A DNA stretch of 64,000 nucleotides. Source: Tolypeutes matacus. Lineage: Eukaryota > Chordata > Mammalia > Cingulata > Chlamyphoridae. The translations under genes were made by a program, and so were the position numbers. Shown one piece after another: positions 35,185 through 47,554 of the stretch; the first letter of the stretch is position 1, and each line of letters opens with the position of its first letter. The DNA lies in NCBI GenBank assembly GCA_026826555.1, contig JAKSZT010054457.1, positions 6,349,696 to 6,413,695 on the forward strand, given 5' to 3'. The notes beneath the pieces are model-generated. The model ran no database searches, had not been told where the DNA came from, and saw only the letters and a list, made by a program, of their open reading frames with translations.

Positions 35185-35568
35185 GTGCGAAGCGGATGTG
35201 GCTCAAGCAGTTGGCTCTCGCCTACCACATGGGAGGTCCCACGTTTGGTTCCTGATGCCTCCTAAAGAAGATGAGCAAGACAGCGATCTGATGTGATCCG
35301 CTGGCATGCTGAGCTGATGCAACAAGATGAAGTGATGAGGAGGTACAATGAGGAAACACAACGAGAGACACAACATGCAGGGAGTGGAAGTGGCTCAAGT
35401 GATTAAGTGCCTCCCTCCCACATGGGAAGTCCTGGGTTCAGTTCCCAGTGCCTCCTAAAAAGAAGATGAACAGACACAGAGAGCATACAACGAACATACA
35501 CAGAGAGCTGACAGTGAGCCCAAACAATGGAGGGGGGAGAAATAAATAAATAAAGTAAATTAAAAAAA
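35185..35568 (+). mobile_element. Dimeric DAS-SINE
   Basis: Two tRNA-like heads (about 35188-35265 and 35382-35458) are joined by a 'gatgcaacaagatgaagtga' linker. The element ends in an (AAAT)n/A-rich tail. The target duplication is aaaaaatcatcact at 35171-35184 and 35569-35582; its A part merges with the tail. Confidence 0.9.
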
Positions 35569-35582
35569 AAAAAATCATCACT

Positions 35583-38500
35583 AATAAAAAGAAATGCAAA
35601 ACACAAAATGAATTACAACTTTTAATCCTTCAAATTAGCAAATATTTCTGTGTGTGTGTAAGTCTAATGGCACACCCACATAAATATACCTACATGTGAA
35701 ATTGGTGTTCATATACATTTTATGAGAATGTAAATTGCCATGTTAGAAGCAATTTAGTGGTTTTTCCCAGCAGTTTTTACAATCTTCATTATAACTTTAT
35801 ATCTTCAATATAACTTTATATCTAGGAACCTATTCCAAGAAAATAACTATGAAAAGTATTCTTATTTCCAAAGAGGTTAGATGGAATGAGGAACTAGAAA
35901 TAACCTAAATGTATTATGTATTACTATTTTGACATATCCATTTAATGTGGAATTATTCCACTATTAAAATAATGCTAATGAAGAATCCATAATAAATTTA
36001 AGAAAATGCTTCTGTTCCCATGTTAAGAAGAAAGCATAGAATTTTATAAATGGAATTATCTCATTCTTTCCTAACAATATTTTAAAAAATTTTTGCTTCT
36101 GAATTATACAGCATCGATACTGAAGTGATTAATCGTATACTATCTAGGTAATCAGGGTTGAAGTCAGGTTCTTTCCTGGGATGCTCAATCTTCAGTCCTA
36201 TACACACTTCCTGCACTGCTAGCTTCCTGATGTGCTATGTTGTAACACAATATTTTGAGAGAGAGAATAAATCACTTCCACACAGATATTGAGTGACACT
36301 AGTTTATCTGTAACTAGGCAATGTAATTGCCACAAAATTCACAGCTAACTCAAACCACGTAACAGCTCCTGCTCACATAAAATAAAATGTCCATTTCACT
36401 AATCACATGCTGCCTGGAATGTTCCTTCTCCACGGTAACTACCTGGCTTTCCTAGATAAGCATTTCTCATTCAAGCACACAACTGGCAGCCCTGCCCCAG
36501 CTTGATTGACCTAGTTTAGTGGAGGGTCTGTAGCCTGAATATGAAATGCTGCTGCCAAAAGTAAATCTCAAATTTAAGTATCAATTAAAATGTCTTTACA
36601 ATGTATGTCTTGGGATTTTAGGGGAATCTTATTGGCTAAGAAAAGTGTTTTTTCAGAGTCAGAGATAGCACTGGTAAAATGAGTACAAGTGAGGGCTGAC
36701 ATCTGGAAATGGTGAGGTGAGGGGAAGGACACGTGGAAATGCATTTTTAATCCACTTCAGGATTTAGTAGGAAAATGAGATATTTCTTTGCTGAGGTCAG
36801 ATTAGACTGACTCATCCATCCATACAGTGTTGGGATTTCAAAGCCCAGCATCATCTCTACCACCTCATTCCAAACATATCTCAAGTTCTGTCTTCTTTTT
36901 TCTCCTGCTTCCTCCCTTTTTGCAACTTTGCAATTAATTCCCATCTCTCAGCTTACATTCCATCTTCCCTGTCTTACTCTATCTAATCCTATGCTATAAA
37001 TGACAATTAACACATGATTTTAAATTTAAAATTTGATAGTGCTCCGTTAGTGTTAAGCCAATTAATAAATGTTCTCCAGGAAACTTAAAAAGGGATCATG
37101 ATTTATGTAAGGCTAGCAAAGCTATAGGTTATGCAAAGTGGCTTATTAATAGTAAGAACAAAACCTTTTACCAGTGCTTATCTTTATAAAGTTAAAGGTT
37201 AAAGATAAAAGAAAAACCCAGCTAATCCACTCTCTTGTAATATTTGCATTTTATAATGGCATCTATAATATTTTACACTTTTTCAATTTATTCTAAGACA
37301 GCATTTTGTCATAAATACCATTTCTGTTCATCTCTTTGATAAGAAAAAATTTCCTTAAGAACTGAAAATATTGAATTGTTGATTGCCTCCTCCTCTCCTA
37401 TTATGAAGTCCTCTATGATATCAGAACAAGTCACAGCAAAAGGTCACAATTTATATTGAAGATCAGGACTACATGAGGCTAATGTATTCACTGAGGATAT
37501 TATTATGTGCAAAGATATAATTTCTATTGTTTTGGTTTTTTTAACTTTTATATAACTTACACATAGGACTTATATGTAAGTTATACGAAAGTTAAGTACA
37601 CACACTTACATATATGGAATATATAAAGTGTGTTTTGGTCAAAATTTAAATATGACAAGGACTGGTTTGTATTGTTCGAATAATGAAGTGATAGGAAGAA
37701 GCAACGCTATAGATTTTCATTGAGATTTGTCCTATACTGTAATCTTTTTAGGTTCAGCAACTTGTCCAAAACCTCACTTTTTCTTTTCAGTCTTTGAATC
37801 CTTTATCTTAAGGTTTCTTGTAAGTGGTGCCATTTGAAAAGCCCTAAACAAAACTGCATTGTCAGATTGAGAAACACCTCCAGTGTGAATACTTGACTAT
37901 CAAGCTATAAATGGAAAGACTGAGGGCCTTGGCAAGCAAAAATGAAACTTTTAGAGTCAGCCTGTAGGATAGCCCTCATAAGTTTGGACATCTTTGACAT
38001 AAACAACTGAGGCTGCCGACATTGCATAAAATGAAGGAAATAAAAAAGGGCAATGGGAAAAATTCAATATTTCGGTCTGAGGAAGCCCCACTCTGGGCTA
38101 ATTTAAAATCTTTGGTGTTATTAACTTCACAATGATAGTGGTGCTTCCCACAACCTGTAATTCACTAGTATTTGTAAAAAATATTAATAAATATATTTAA
38201 GAATGCCCAACGATCTTTTGAATTTTCCCATTATGTTCTTTTGCCTTTATACATGTAGTTACAGCGTACCGAACACAAACTTCTATCTAAAAATAATCAG
38301 GTTCTACTGCGTCTCTGGGGCCTAAGCATGAAAGTCTGTGGGTTAACTCATCTCTGTCTTTCTGGTCCAAAATTTCCTGGCTTTACAGTGTCAGCGTGGT
38401 CCCTAAAATTCTTCAGCACATTATTCATATGACAATTTCCATGCTGTTATTCATTCACAGACCAAAATACGTTTTTAATTTAAAGTGGAAAATCACTAAA

Positions 38501-39299
38501 TGCATACTGGTAAAATTTTAATTCTATCATTTTCTTTATAAAATTGAAATGTTAGTGTTTTAAAGAAATGTCTTTGATCACGCTCCAGTGTTTAAGCAGA
38601 ATGTAATTATGGCATTCTAACAATTATAGTGTAATTTCACGAATGCTAAAAAGCCACTTGAAGTCATCTTCCATTCCACCAACGCTCCTACCCCCTCACC
38701 AAACCTTTCTCTCATCCCCCACCCCCCAAAAAAGAAACCTCACAAAAACCATTGATTTGCTTGAGTAAACCCTTAAGCAGTACAATGACCCAGGCACCAC
38801 TGTCAATGCCAAACGTGTGGCTGGTGGTGGCAAACATCACTGTTCCTGAAACGCCCTGAGGTGTTTTTTTGTTATACCTGGGTTAGCACAAGGAAGTTTC
38901 ACTAGAGTAAAATGGTCAACATCATTTTTTTAAAAAACTAAGATTGAATGAAAAGACCATAATTTCTAACTTTAGACATATTTATGAGTGAAGAAAACAT
39001 GTTAGTTTTGTTTGTCCAGAATGTCAAGTAGTGCTTTACTTAAAAATTATAAAAATAGTACTTTATTAAAAGTACTAGTTGTCATTCTACCTTTAATTAC
39101 ACATGAATGCATTTTAATAATTTGATTCAAAACAAGAATAAGAAAAACTTTAAATATTTCATTTTTATCATAATCTCCTCACAATGAGTTTTCCTCTTCA
39201 ATAAGACTTAAGAGACTCCCAAAGACCATAATAATCAGTGTGTATATTTATAAATAAAATGGTCTTAGTCTTTATTCCTTTATTACCTGAGTAGCCATG
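35583..39299. other. Long mostly unique stretch
   Basis: About 3.7 kb without a repeat I can name, apart from a strong hairpin at 37541-37595. Low repeat content and balanced composition in 37640-38900 make this a candidate for conserved noncoding sequence. No coding exon is seen. Confidence 0.4.
37541..37595. repeat. Hairpin: 25-nt inverted repeat, 5-nt loop
   Basis: The left arm 37541-37565 pairs with the right arm 37571-37595, with three mismatches, around the loop ggact. The arms are AT-rich (ttaactttt..., ...gaaagttaa). Confidence 0.9.
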
Positions 39300-39307
39300 C
39301 TGCAATT

Positions 39308-39612
39308 ATTTTAATCTTTTACTTTTTTTTTTAATTTTTAAAGAAGGTTTAGATTATATAAATATTACATTAAAAAATATAAGGGATTCCCATTTGCCCC
39401 ATCCCCTCCCTCCCCTACAATTTCCCACATTAACAACATCTTTCATCAGTGTGGTACATTTGTTACAATTGATGAACACATATTGAAGCATTGCCACTAA
39501 CCATGGACTGTAGTTTACATTATAGTTTATACCCTGCCCCACACAATTTTATAGGTTATGACAAAATGTATAATTGCCCGTATCTGTCATTGCAATGTCA
39601 CGCAGGACAATA
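39308..39612 (-). mobile_element. 5'-truncated L1 3' UTR, antisense
   Basis: A T run (39322-39332) leads into the antisense of the 3' UTR also seen at 10350-10865: 'aaagaaggttt', 'ataagggattcccatttgcc', 'gaagcattgcc' and 'actaaccatggactgtag'. A possible 8-bp duplication is ctgcaatt (39300-39307 and 39613-39620). Confidence 0.85.
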
Positions 39613-39714
39613 CTGCAATTTTGAAAGAGACTTTTGTCACAGACCAAGAAAATTCTCTGCTAGAGTAAAGCAGTACACTGCAATTTCTTACTGATAAAGA
39701 AAGGAAGAAATTTT

Positions 39715-39915
39715 ATGTGTAATGCTCTACCCTGGGTGCATAATCCACATGAGTGCATTAAATCTTCACAACATACCTTGGCAGGTATTGTTAGTGGGAC
39801 TTCATAGAGGCTCAGATAAAGGACAGTCTTCAGTGAAGATTACATCGCCAGCCAGTGGAGGGGCTGGGATTCCAACCGTGAAGTACCAGCTTTCAAACCC
39901 CGTTTCCTGCACTCT
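39715..39915 (+). repeat. MIR SINE
   Basis: 'aatcttcacaacatacctt', 'ggcaggtattgttagtggga', 'agaggctcagataaagg' and 'ggggctgggattccaaccg' are the MIR order. Confidence 0.75.
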
Positions 39916-40840
39916 GTCACAGTTATGCTTTTGTGCTTTTATTGTTCCATACAGTAAAACCTCTTTCTTCAAAGATGTCAAAAGATTTAGGGAATTCAAG
40001 ATATTCCAAGAATTTTAATAATTTTATGTCTGATCTTTGAAGGTTGTATCAGATACCATAATATCATAAGTGATATTCCAGAAAACTATGCATATCTTCC
40101 CTCACAGAAAAAGTGTGGGAGGCATTTGCTTAATAATTAATACAGAAATGTGGGAATGTGGAGAAATGTGTTAACCAAATGAAAATGAAATACTATACAT
40201 TTTTTGAATGATTCTTCATTTCTTCTTTCTGCGGCTGGAAAAAGTGATACTACCTCCAAGCAATATGTACAAGGGAAATGTACATGTATTTACCAGGAAC
40301 AAAGCAGTAAATGTTGTCTCTATGGGTACCAAAATTACTTATTTCACAGCAACCATATTGCACTTAAAGTTGCCTTATTTCCACCAAATGAACGATAAAA
40401 TGGTACTTCTAAAAAGAATGTCTGGAGCTTGAGCAATAACACTGTAAAACTAAGGAGAAATCAGTGGGACCAGATGTTCATAATTACATCTGAACTGCTG
40501 TGAAGGCATTGAAAAACTGGCCGAGAAGAGGGAATAAAACCTGAGGCTGATCAATAGTCAGGAGATTGCTTCTCATATAGTCCTATATGAACTTTCTTGC
40601 AGATCAGCTTTATAAATTACACTGATCTTCAAAAAAGCATATTGTGAACCATATCGGATGAATGAAATAATACTTTAGTGTGATTTTAAAAATATCAAGT
40701 AGTTCAATTAAAACCTCTTTATCTTCATACATGGTTTTCCTTCTTGACTGGATACCCTAACCAAAGGTCCTTAATGGTATTAATAATAATTTCTTATTGG
40801 TTAACATTTTTATAATTAATTAATAATTTAAATATTATTA
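39916..40840. other. Unique-looking sequence
   Basis: I recognise no element. Two overlapping frames at 40204-40432 have no domain. Confidence 0.35.
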
Positions 40841-40844
40841 TTAA

Positions 40845-40968
40845 AAATAAATATTTCTGGAACACTTACTATATTCCAGGCTGTGTTCTAAGAGGCATAA
40901 CTGTATTTAATTCTGACAACAGCCATTTGGAATCAGTCCTGTTATTATTTCCACTTACAGATGTTATG
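40845..40968 (+). repeat. MIR SINE, interrupted at its 3' side
   Basis: 'ggaacacttactatattcca', 'ggctgtgttctaagaggc', 'attctgacaacagccatttg' and 'tattatttccacttacagat' form the MIR 5' half. The match stops where the L1 tail begins. Confidence 0.8.
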
Positions 40969-41055
40969 AATGTTTGCTTTTTAAGTTCACAACTTTCACC
41001 GTACACTTATTATGTATGTTCATGTATAGATTATATAAAATAATAATAATAATAG
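40969..41055 (+). mobile_element. Very short L1 tail with (AAT)n end
   Basis: It reads 'ttttaagttcacaactttca' and 'cgtacacttattatgtatgt', and ends in (AAT)n at about 41037-41055. The same 70-base block recurs at 41190-41265. Confidence 0.6.
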
Positions 41056-41277
41056 GATGGGTTGGGGCAAAATACTTTGGTTAGTAGTAATATTTTGAGG
41101 ATGCTTTTTAATCATTAGATAAAAATGTTTCACAACAACGCAAGGTATTGGTGGTAGGGTGAGGTATGAGAGCCCTGTATGATGCCATGTATGTTTCTTT
41201 TGTAAGTTCACAACTGTTACTATACACTTATTGTTTATGTATGTTTATGCATGAGTGATATACTTTGAAAAAAAAAT
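41056..41277 (+). mobile_element. L1 3' UTR, lineage type
   Basis: 'gcaaggtattggtggtaggg', 'tttgtaagttcacaactgtt' and 'actatacacttattgtttat' lead to an A-run end (41268-41276). It lies directly after a second copy of the same terminal block. Confidence 0.6.
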
Positions 41278-41280
41278 GTA

Positions 41281-41785
41281 GTCATGCCACCTACCTGCTT
41301 AAAGTTCTTTATTGCTCTTAGGGTAAAAAGAAAGCTTGTTAACCTGTCTACACTGTCTAGCACGGTCCTGCCCCTACCTCTCCAGCTTTATCTTGCACTG
41401 AATTTGACCAGTTCTCTCTGTTCCAATCTCATTGATCCTTTAGGTCTTCATATACACTCTAATCTTTCCAACCATGGATGCTTTTGTTTCCTCGTTCAGA
41501 GGTACACTTATTTCTTTGTTCAATTAGCTCTTATCCTTCTAGTTTCAACTCAGGTGTCACTTCTTCAAGACAGCTTTATGACTTACTTAAATGCACTTTT
41601 AGCACAATTAGCTCTGCTCTCTACCTTCCATCACAATTTCAGTTTTACATTCATGTGTGTTTGGTTATTTGATTAATGACTATTTCTCCAACTAGACCAG
41701 GAAGTCAAGAACAATGTAGCACCGATGCCTAGTAAGGGGTTAGCAATAGTGGCCATTCAATAAATATTTGTAGAATAAATGAAAA
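41281..41785 (+). repeat. L2 LINE 3' end
   Basis: 'catgccacctacctgcttaa', 'ggtcctgcccctacctctcc', 'caactcaggtgtcacttctt', 'caagacagctttatgactta', 'actagaccaggaagtcaaga' and 'caataaatatttgtagaata' give the complete L2 3' order. The 130-codon frame here is L2 remnant sequence. Confidence 0.9.
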
Positions 41786-43175
41786 TATGAATAATTTCAA
41801 TCATCCTGGCTGATAAAGTTTGAGGCAAACTAACTTACTGACATTCTGAGATAAAGCACAAAATACTATGTGACAAAATTTAAAAGCTTAAAGAATGTAA
41901 ACCAAAACTTAATCATGAAAATCTTGTTAACCAGATTAGAAAGTGACTGCCTAAATTGGCATTTAGCTGTGCTCTAATTTTTCATTTCATTTCTGATTTC
42001 ATTCAGAAATGATTAACTCTACAAATGCAAAAGAAGCTTTCCTTTGTAGAATAAAAGACCATGAAGGTAGAAAATTGGAGATTCAAGTTCTAAATCTCTT
42101 GCTTATTCCTAAGGCTCTGGGAAAAGCGTTTCTCTTTCAGTAGCTCAGAAGACAGGTCTACTCTGTTACAGCCTCACTTTGGAAAAGCACCATCTGTGGC
42201 TCTGATGTCCAAAAATATAAGCTTTCTTGAAAAAATAAATCACATAGCAAGCTTCCCTCTAATACTTCACCTCTCCATACTTCCATTATTAAGACATACA
42301 AGGAAATTTGTAGTTATGAATAGTGTCATTAGATAAAATTAATAAATAATAAGAGTATACCTTAGCTTGATTCTTTATGCATTGAAAAGTCTTTTAATTA
42401 TGTGTCATTTATCTTGGTTTTTAACCATGAACTCAACTTTGGATTTAGAATATATGTCATTTTCCTCTGAATTCAGAGTTGTGAACTTTAAATGAATGTG
42501 TAACTACAGGGACAAATTGTTTGCATTCCTTTTTATGAGCATCCACTTGCTAGACCACAAGTCATTTAGTACAATGAAGGCTCGCTCCTTCTCTCATTGA
42601 GCTTCCATTGTAAAAGTCATTTGTCCTACAAATATTTCTACTTTCTGCAACACACATGGAGCATTGAAAAAATACATGAGTATTTATTCAAAACATCATT
42701 ATAATCTATTTATTTGCCAAATATTTTATTGGTAAGGAAAATAAAAAAGAAGAGGTGCTAAATTTTAAGCCAGTTATTTTGAGATGTGGATGAAATCCGT
42801 GAGTCCTTCCCCCAGAAAACTACACTTCTCATGCAATTTTACATAAAGTGTGGTTTGTACCACCCTGAATTCCATTCATGGATGTGGGTGGATGGAGAAA
42901 TTCTGCTATAAATGGTAGTGTCTAAGACTGTAACTACTTCTTATAGTGCTCTCCTCTCCCTCACTGGCTATTAAATCCATGGTGCTGCCAAACCAGTCTT
43001 AATTTATTTTGCTTAGTCTTATGCCACCTGACTCCATATAACTTAGAAAATCAGTAGAATTTTGGCCTACCAAAATTCAGAGGAGTTAGGGTGAATGAAG
43101 TATTTTCTCCACATTTCCTTATTAACTTAGACCTCCAGAAATATCCTGGTGTCTGAAGTTTGTGCCAGATAAACA
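41786..43175. other. Unique-looking sequence
   Basis: No repeat or exon I can support. Confidence 0.35.
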
Positions 43176-43179
43176 ATTG

Positions 43180-43365
43180 CAATGCTAATTGCTTTGCAGG
43201 TACTTTGAGGAGACTTTCTCACACCTACCCAGCAAGGAAGGTATTATTACCCTCATGTTACAGATGAAAAAAAACAAAGATTGGAGATGCTATGATAACT
43301 TGGTCTGGATCAAAGAGTTGACAAGTGGCAGAACCAGAATCTGTACCCAAATCTAATAAATTATG
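43180..43365 (+). repeat. MIR SINE
   Basis: 'aaggaaggtattattaccct', 'catgttacagatgaaaaaaa' and 'agttgacaagtggcagaacc' are typical MIR sequence. Confidence 0.75.
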
Positions 43366-45135
43366 AACACCTTGCTTTTTTACACTATTCAAATTTTATG
43401 TAAAGAAAGGCAAAAGATAAGCATTAGGATATTTGAGGCTTAAGGGAGCAAGGAATTTTCTAATTCCACAAAAAAAATAATCCCTAAGCAAATTTGGGTT
43501 ATTATCAAACATAAACCATTATTGTTGTTTTGACAGTCAAATCATTATTCATTAGTCTTCAATGATTAACTGAGCTGACAATTTTCCATCCTGATTCATC
43601 CTTGTTATCATTACTGCTGCAACAGCATACACATTTACAAAGCAGAATGACCAGAAGAAGTAATTAAAAGATGCTGAAATAATGTTACTGAGAAGGAGCT
43701 AAGGATAAGGATGATCAAATAATGGCAAACTTTGAGAAGAAAATAGTATTTCATTTTTCTAAATTTTCTAAATTTAATAAAACCATAATCAATGTACTTT
43801 GAGCTAATAGTATATTTAAAATTATTTTAAAGAATCAGCAACAGAAATTGAGAAAAACAAATTTCAGCTAGTTTAGACAACATATACCCCCTTTGTAGAA
43901 ATTTAGAAATTATAAAACTCCCTTTATATAATTCAAACCTTTATTTACAGGACAAAGGTACCATATCACAATATCTGGAAGAGAAGAAATAACAAAACCA
44001 AACTATAACTTGGATTAGGAGATTACACAAAAAGCATGTAAACAAAAACAATTAGACTTATATTGTATGATAATCAGTTTTTAAATAATTCCACTAAATA
44101 CTTAATGCCATCACTGAAAGCTCTTACATATATTTATTTTAAATTAATATGTTACATATATTTACATTACAATTCCAGGCTTATTTTATTTTTTATATCT
44201 ATAATATATTCAGACATACATATTTATTTAATTAAGCTCCAGGCTTATTCTTTTAAAAGGTTCCGTATAGGTCTTTTTTGGAAAAGTGGTTATTTTTCCA
44301 CTCAGAAGAGTCTTCCCTTTGTTCTTTGACAAGCTGTATTCTGTTTCTTTGCTCTCCTGTTTTTCCTCCTCAGGAACTCACACTGATAACTTCTCTGCTA
44401 TATCTATCTAGCACATTTTCCTTTTCAATCATTCCATCAGCTTATCTGATATCAGAATTGAATAATAAATATATTCAAAGTTGGGACTAAAGGCTGTATA
44501 TAATTAGTAATATGAAAACCTGTGTCAAATGGCTGAAACTTGTTATATATAAAAAGTACCATTTAACCCAGTATATTTTTGGAGCTACAGGCTCACAGTA
44601 TCTGTATATTTGGATGTACTTTTCTTTTTCCGCTTTTTAACAATACTGAATCTTGATTTGAAGACTCAGAATATCAAGTCATAGAGAATAAATGCTAATC
44701 TAATCCAGAGGTTTTATCTCTCAAGATAGTGCCTTATTACACATTTCTGAATTACAAAGAATTTTAAAGTTAATTTAATGAATTGTCTTTGAACTTTTCC
44801 CAGAACTACTCCTTTCCAAAATCTTGAATACATATAAATGCTTACATAGCACTTCATATTTACACAATAACTGGTTATTCTAATGAATTATTCTCTGGAA
44901 TTTTAGTGAAATGAAAAGGTAGATCAGCAACTAGCAGTTTCTCTCTTACTTCTTCCTCTATGAGTATAGGCTTTATCAAAGTGAATTATGAATGGGCTTT
45001 CCAGACATCGAATATATTCTCCTACACCCCTCCAGTGTAGAATGTGGGAGTGGATTAGCTATAATTATACAATACTTGAGTAAAACTACTTTTGGTCAGT
45101 AAGTGGGGATGGGTATCAACAGAGCCAAACCTTTA
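43366..45135. other. AT-rich unique-looking sequence
   Basis: No element recognised. Frames of 70-90 codons near 44063-44490 have no domains. Confidence 0.35.
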
Positions 45136-45140
45136 GAACA

Positions 45141-45446
45141 GAATCCTTCCTTGCCCCACTAGCTTCTGGTTGTTGTCAGCAACCCACGGCCTATAGATAG
45201 ATGCATCATTCTAGTCTCTGCCTCTATTTCCACATGGTCTTCTTCCCAGGGTCTGTCTTCTGTTTCTCCTCCCCTCCTTATAAGGACACCAGCCACACTG
45301 GATTGGGGCCTATCCTAATCTACTTTGGCCTTATTTTAAACTAATCACATCTTCAAAGACACTATTTCCAAATAAGATACACATTCTTAGGATTGGGAGT
45401 TAGGACTTGAACATATTTTCTGGGGGAACACAATTCAACCCATAAA
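45141..45446 (-). mobile_element. MLT1 LTR (ERVL-MaLR), antisense
   Basis: The plus strand shows 'atccttccttgccccactag', 'cttctggttgttgtcagcaa', 'ccttataaggacaccagcca', 'caaagacactatttccaaat' and 'gaacacaattcaacccataa', which is MLT1 in reverse. The 3' terminal part of the LTR is missing. Confidence 0.85.
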
Positions 45447-45665
45447 AGTGTTATGAGGAAACAAGGTGTTAACGTACAGATCAACAAGGTTAGACTTACT
45501 TTGAATGGGTAGAAGGCTGCCATGAAAATATAATATGTATACTTAGCTCTGTGGGTCCATGGGTAATTCTGGGAGTGTCCCCGAAGTATAAGGGGTGTTT
45601 CTGGCAGAGGTAACAATATGTTCAAATGTGGTACAAAGGAGAAATTACACTGTATTAGCAAAGTT

Positions 45666-45769
45666 TTATTTATTTATTTCTCCCCACCCCCTCATTGTTT
45701 ACACTTGCTGTGTCTGTTTGTCTTCTTTGTTTCTTTAGGAGGCACTGGGAACTGAACCCAGGGAAACGC
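45666..45769 (-). mobile_element. 5'-truncated DAS-SINE
   Basis: The 12-bp duplication attagcaaagtt at 45654-45665 and 45770-45781 flanks a short minus-strand SINE. The SINE keeps 'aggaggcactgggaactgaa' (head, B-box side) and a (TTTA)n tail. Confidence 0.9.
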
Positions 45770-45781
45770 ATTAGCAAAGTT

Positions 45782-46445
45782 AACTTACAGTATTGCAATA
45801 TTTACACAATTCCCACACACACAAAAAAGAGAGTACAATATATGTTTCCCTCATACTTATCTCTGCAGAATTAATGACTATTGTAAGAATTTACATTACA
45901 GTCTAAGATTATACAAACTTGTGTTTCTTTTGCATATAGTAGACAAGAGCAATTTCATTTTAATAGTAAAAGCAACTTGTTTTTTCCTTCCACGTCCAGT
46001 GGAAACTAAAACCATTTACTACTATAACTCCTTCTCATATCGACTCCATGGGTCAGAGAATAACGTCTCCTTTTATTTTAGGCGGAAAATAAGATATGTG
46101 GTGGTATATAACTGTTTCCATATGACTTCTCCTAAGCAAATTGATGCTTATGGAGCTTTAATTTTCTTTCAGTAGCCATATTGCTGACCAACATCTCTCT
46201 ACTGGAGTAGGAGTGTCTTGGGAAGGACGAACTAGCCATTTCAAGGAACAAAGACCAGCTGAAGACTAAAACATGTAACGCTTTTGTAGGTGATTATTCT
46301 AATCAATCCCATTCTAAAAATAATGACCTAGGTCAAATAATGCCTTTGGAAAAGCTGGATTACATTTCTATTTTATTTGCCATGATTTATAAATTCAAAG
46401 TATTTATAGTGATATGTGAAATATTTCTGACATTGAATTAAACGT
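45782..46445. other. Unique-looking sequence
   Basis: Includes an 84-codon frame (45921-46175) with no recognisable domain. Nothing else seen. Confidence 0.35.
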
Positions 46446-46449
46446 TGCC

Positions 46450-46550
46450 TTTTAGACTGTAAGCTGTTTTAAGGCAGAGAGCTTTATAAAAGCAAAGCAT
46501 GTCTGTTCATTTAGCCCAATACCTGTCACACAGCTAGTATCCAGTAAGTC
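46450..46550 (+). repeat. L2 3' terminal fragment
   Basis: 'gactgtaagctgttttaagg', 'cagagagctttataaaag' and 'ccaatacctgtcacacagct' correspond to the last 100 bases of L2. Confidence 0.6.
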
Positions 46551-47407
46551 ATGGATGAACAGAAAAACTTTGTTCCTCCCCCTACAATCAGTGGACTTAA
46601 CCCTGGATATACAGCAGAGATGCTTTGTATGTTACAAAAGGAGGAGGACAAGACCTTTGCAAAAGAGCCCAGTGAGGAGGCCCCCAAGCTCAGCAAACCC
46701 AAGAAGGAAAAGGCTGAAAAACTCCACCACACACCAGAAAGACAGCAGGCCTCCAGAGAAGGCCACAGAGGACAAGGCCTCCAAGGGGGAGAAGCAAGTC
46801 AGGGATGAAAGCACATCCAGAGCAGCCAAAGAAACTCAAGAGGATTGGGAGCTCAAGGGTCGGTGCAATGAATTTTCATTTTTCCTCCCTTTTCTCTATG
46901 TAAGAAGACCCTCTGCTTTGAGGATGGGACCCTCCTTCACCAAGCAGGAATTTCTGTTAGCAATATGTTAGCATGAGGGGACTCAGTCCCCTGCCCCCTT
47001 ACCCAAACCCTCTTCAAATGATGGACAATTATGTCATGATAACTTCCACAGTAGTCAAATGTGATATATATCAAATGCCACATGGAAACACTTGACTGTA
47101 AAACTGCCCCCCCCCTTTCCCCAATAAGTGCATTTATTTCCTGTATGTACAACTGACAGATGACTGCAATAATGAATGAGCAGTTAGAAACACATTAAGC
47201 TTGAGATATCTTAACCTATTCCTAAATGCCTTCTATTTTCCAAAGGAGTGGTCAAGCCCTTGCTCAGAGCACTCTATCCTGGCAGAGCTGGAGCAGGCAG
47301 GGCTGGGCACTGGCCACTGTGTCACGCCAGGGTGCGCTTTTCCACTGAAGTCCACTTTCAATTGCTTCTGTGCAATAAACCCAAGTGCTTATGAAAAGAA
47401 AAAAAAC
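46551..47407 (+). pseudogene. Unidentified lysine-rich processed retrocopy
   Basis: A frame opens with MDEQKNFVPPPTISGLNP near 46551 and passes into a Lys/Glu/Pro-rich stretch (EEAPKLSKPKKEKAEK). It then seems to shift frame near 46720. The second frame (46555-46971) continues with PPEKATEDKASKGEKQ and ETQED before losing character near 46850. A GC-richer 3' UTR-like part follows, with AATAAA at about 47374 and an A-rich end at 47395-47406. These are the marks of a reverse-transcribed mRNA. I do not recognise the parent. The basic, low-complexity composition recalls small nuclear or chromatin proteins, but no nucleosome-binding motif of the HMGN type is present. No target duplication was found, so the 5' limit is uncertain and coding origin is an inference. 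Confidence 0.5.
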
Positions 47408-47554
47408 ATGATATGGCTAATATAGATAATATGCCCCTTTGGCTTAGCCCAAATAATATGGCTAATTATCTATACACTATATATAATTTGAACGTTATTT
47501 TACAATTTTGGAAATTGAAACTGAATGGACCATGTAATTAGATATATTGCCAGT

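Noticed and set aside
41284..41676. 130-codon hydrophobic frame that could be taken for a membrane protein
   Set aside because: The DNA matches the L2 3' end throughout, so the hydrophobicity comes from T/C-rich repeat sequence.
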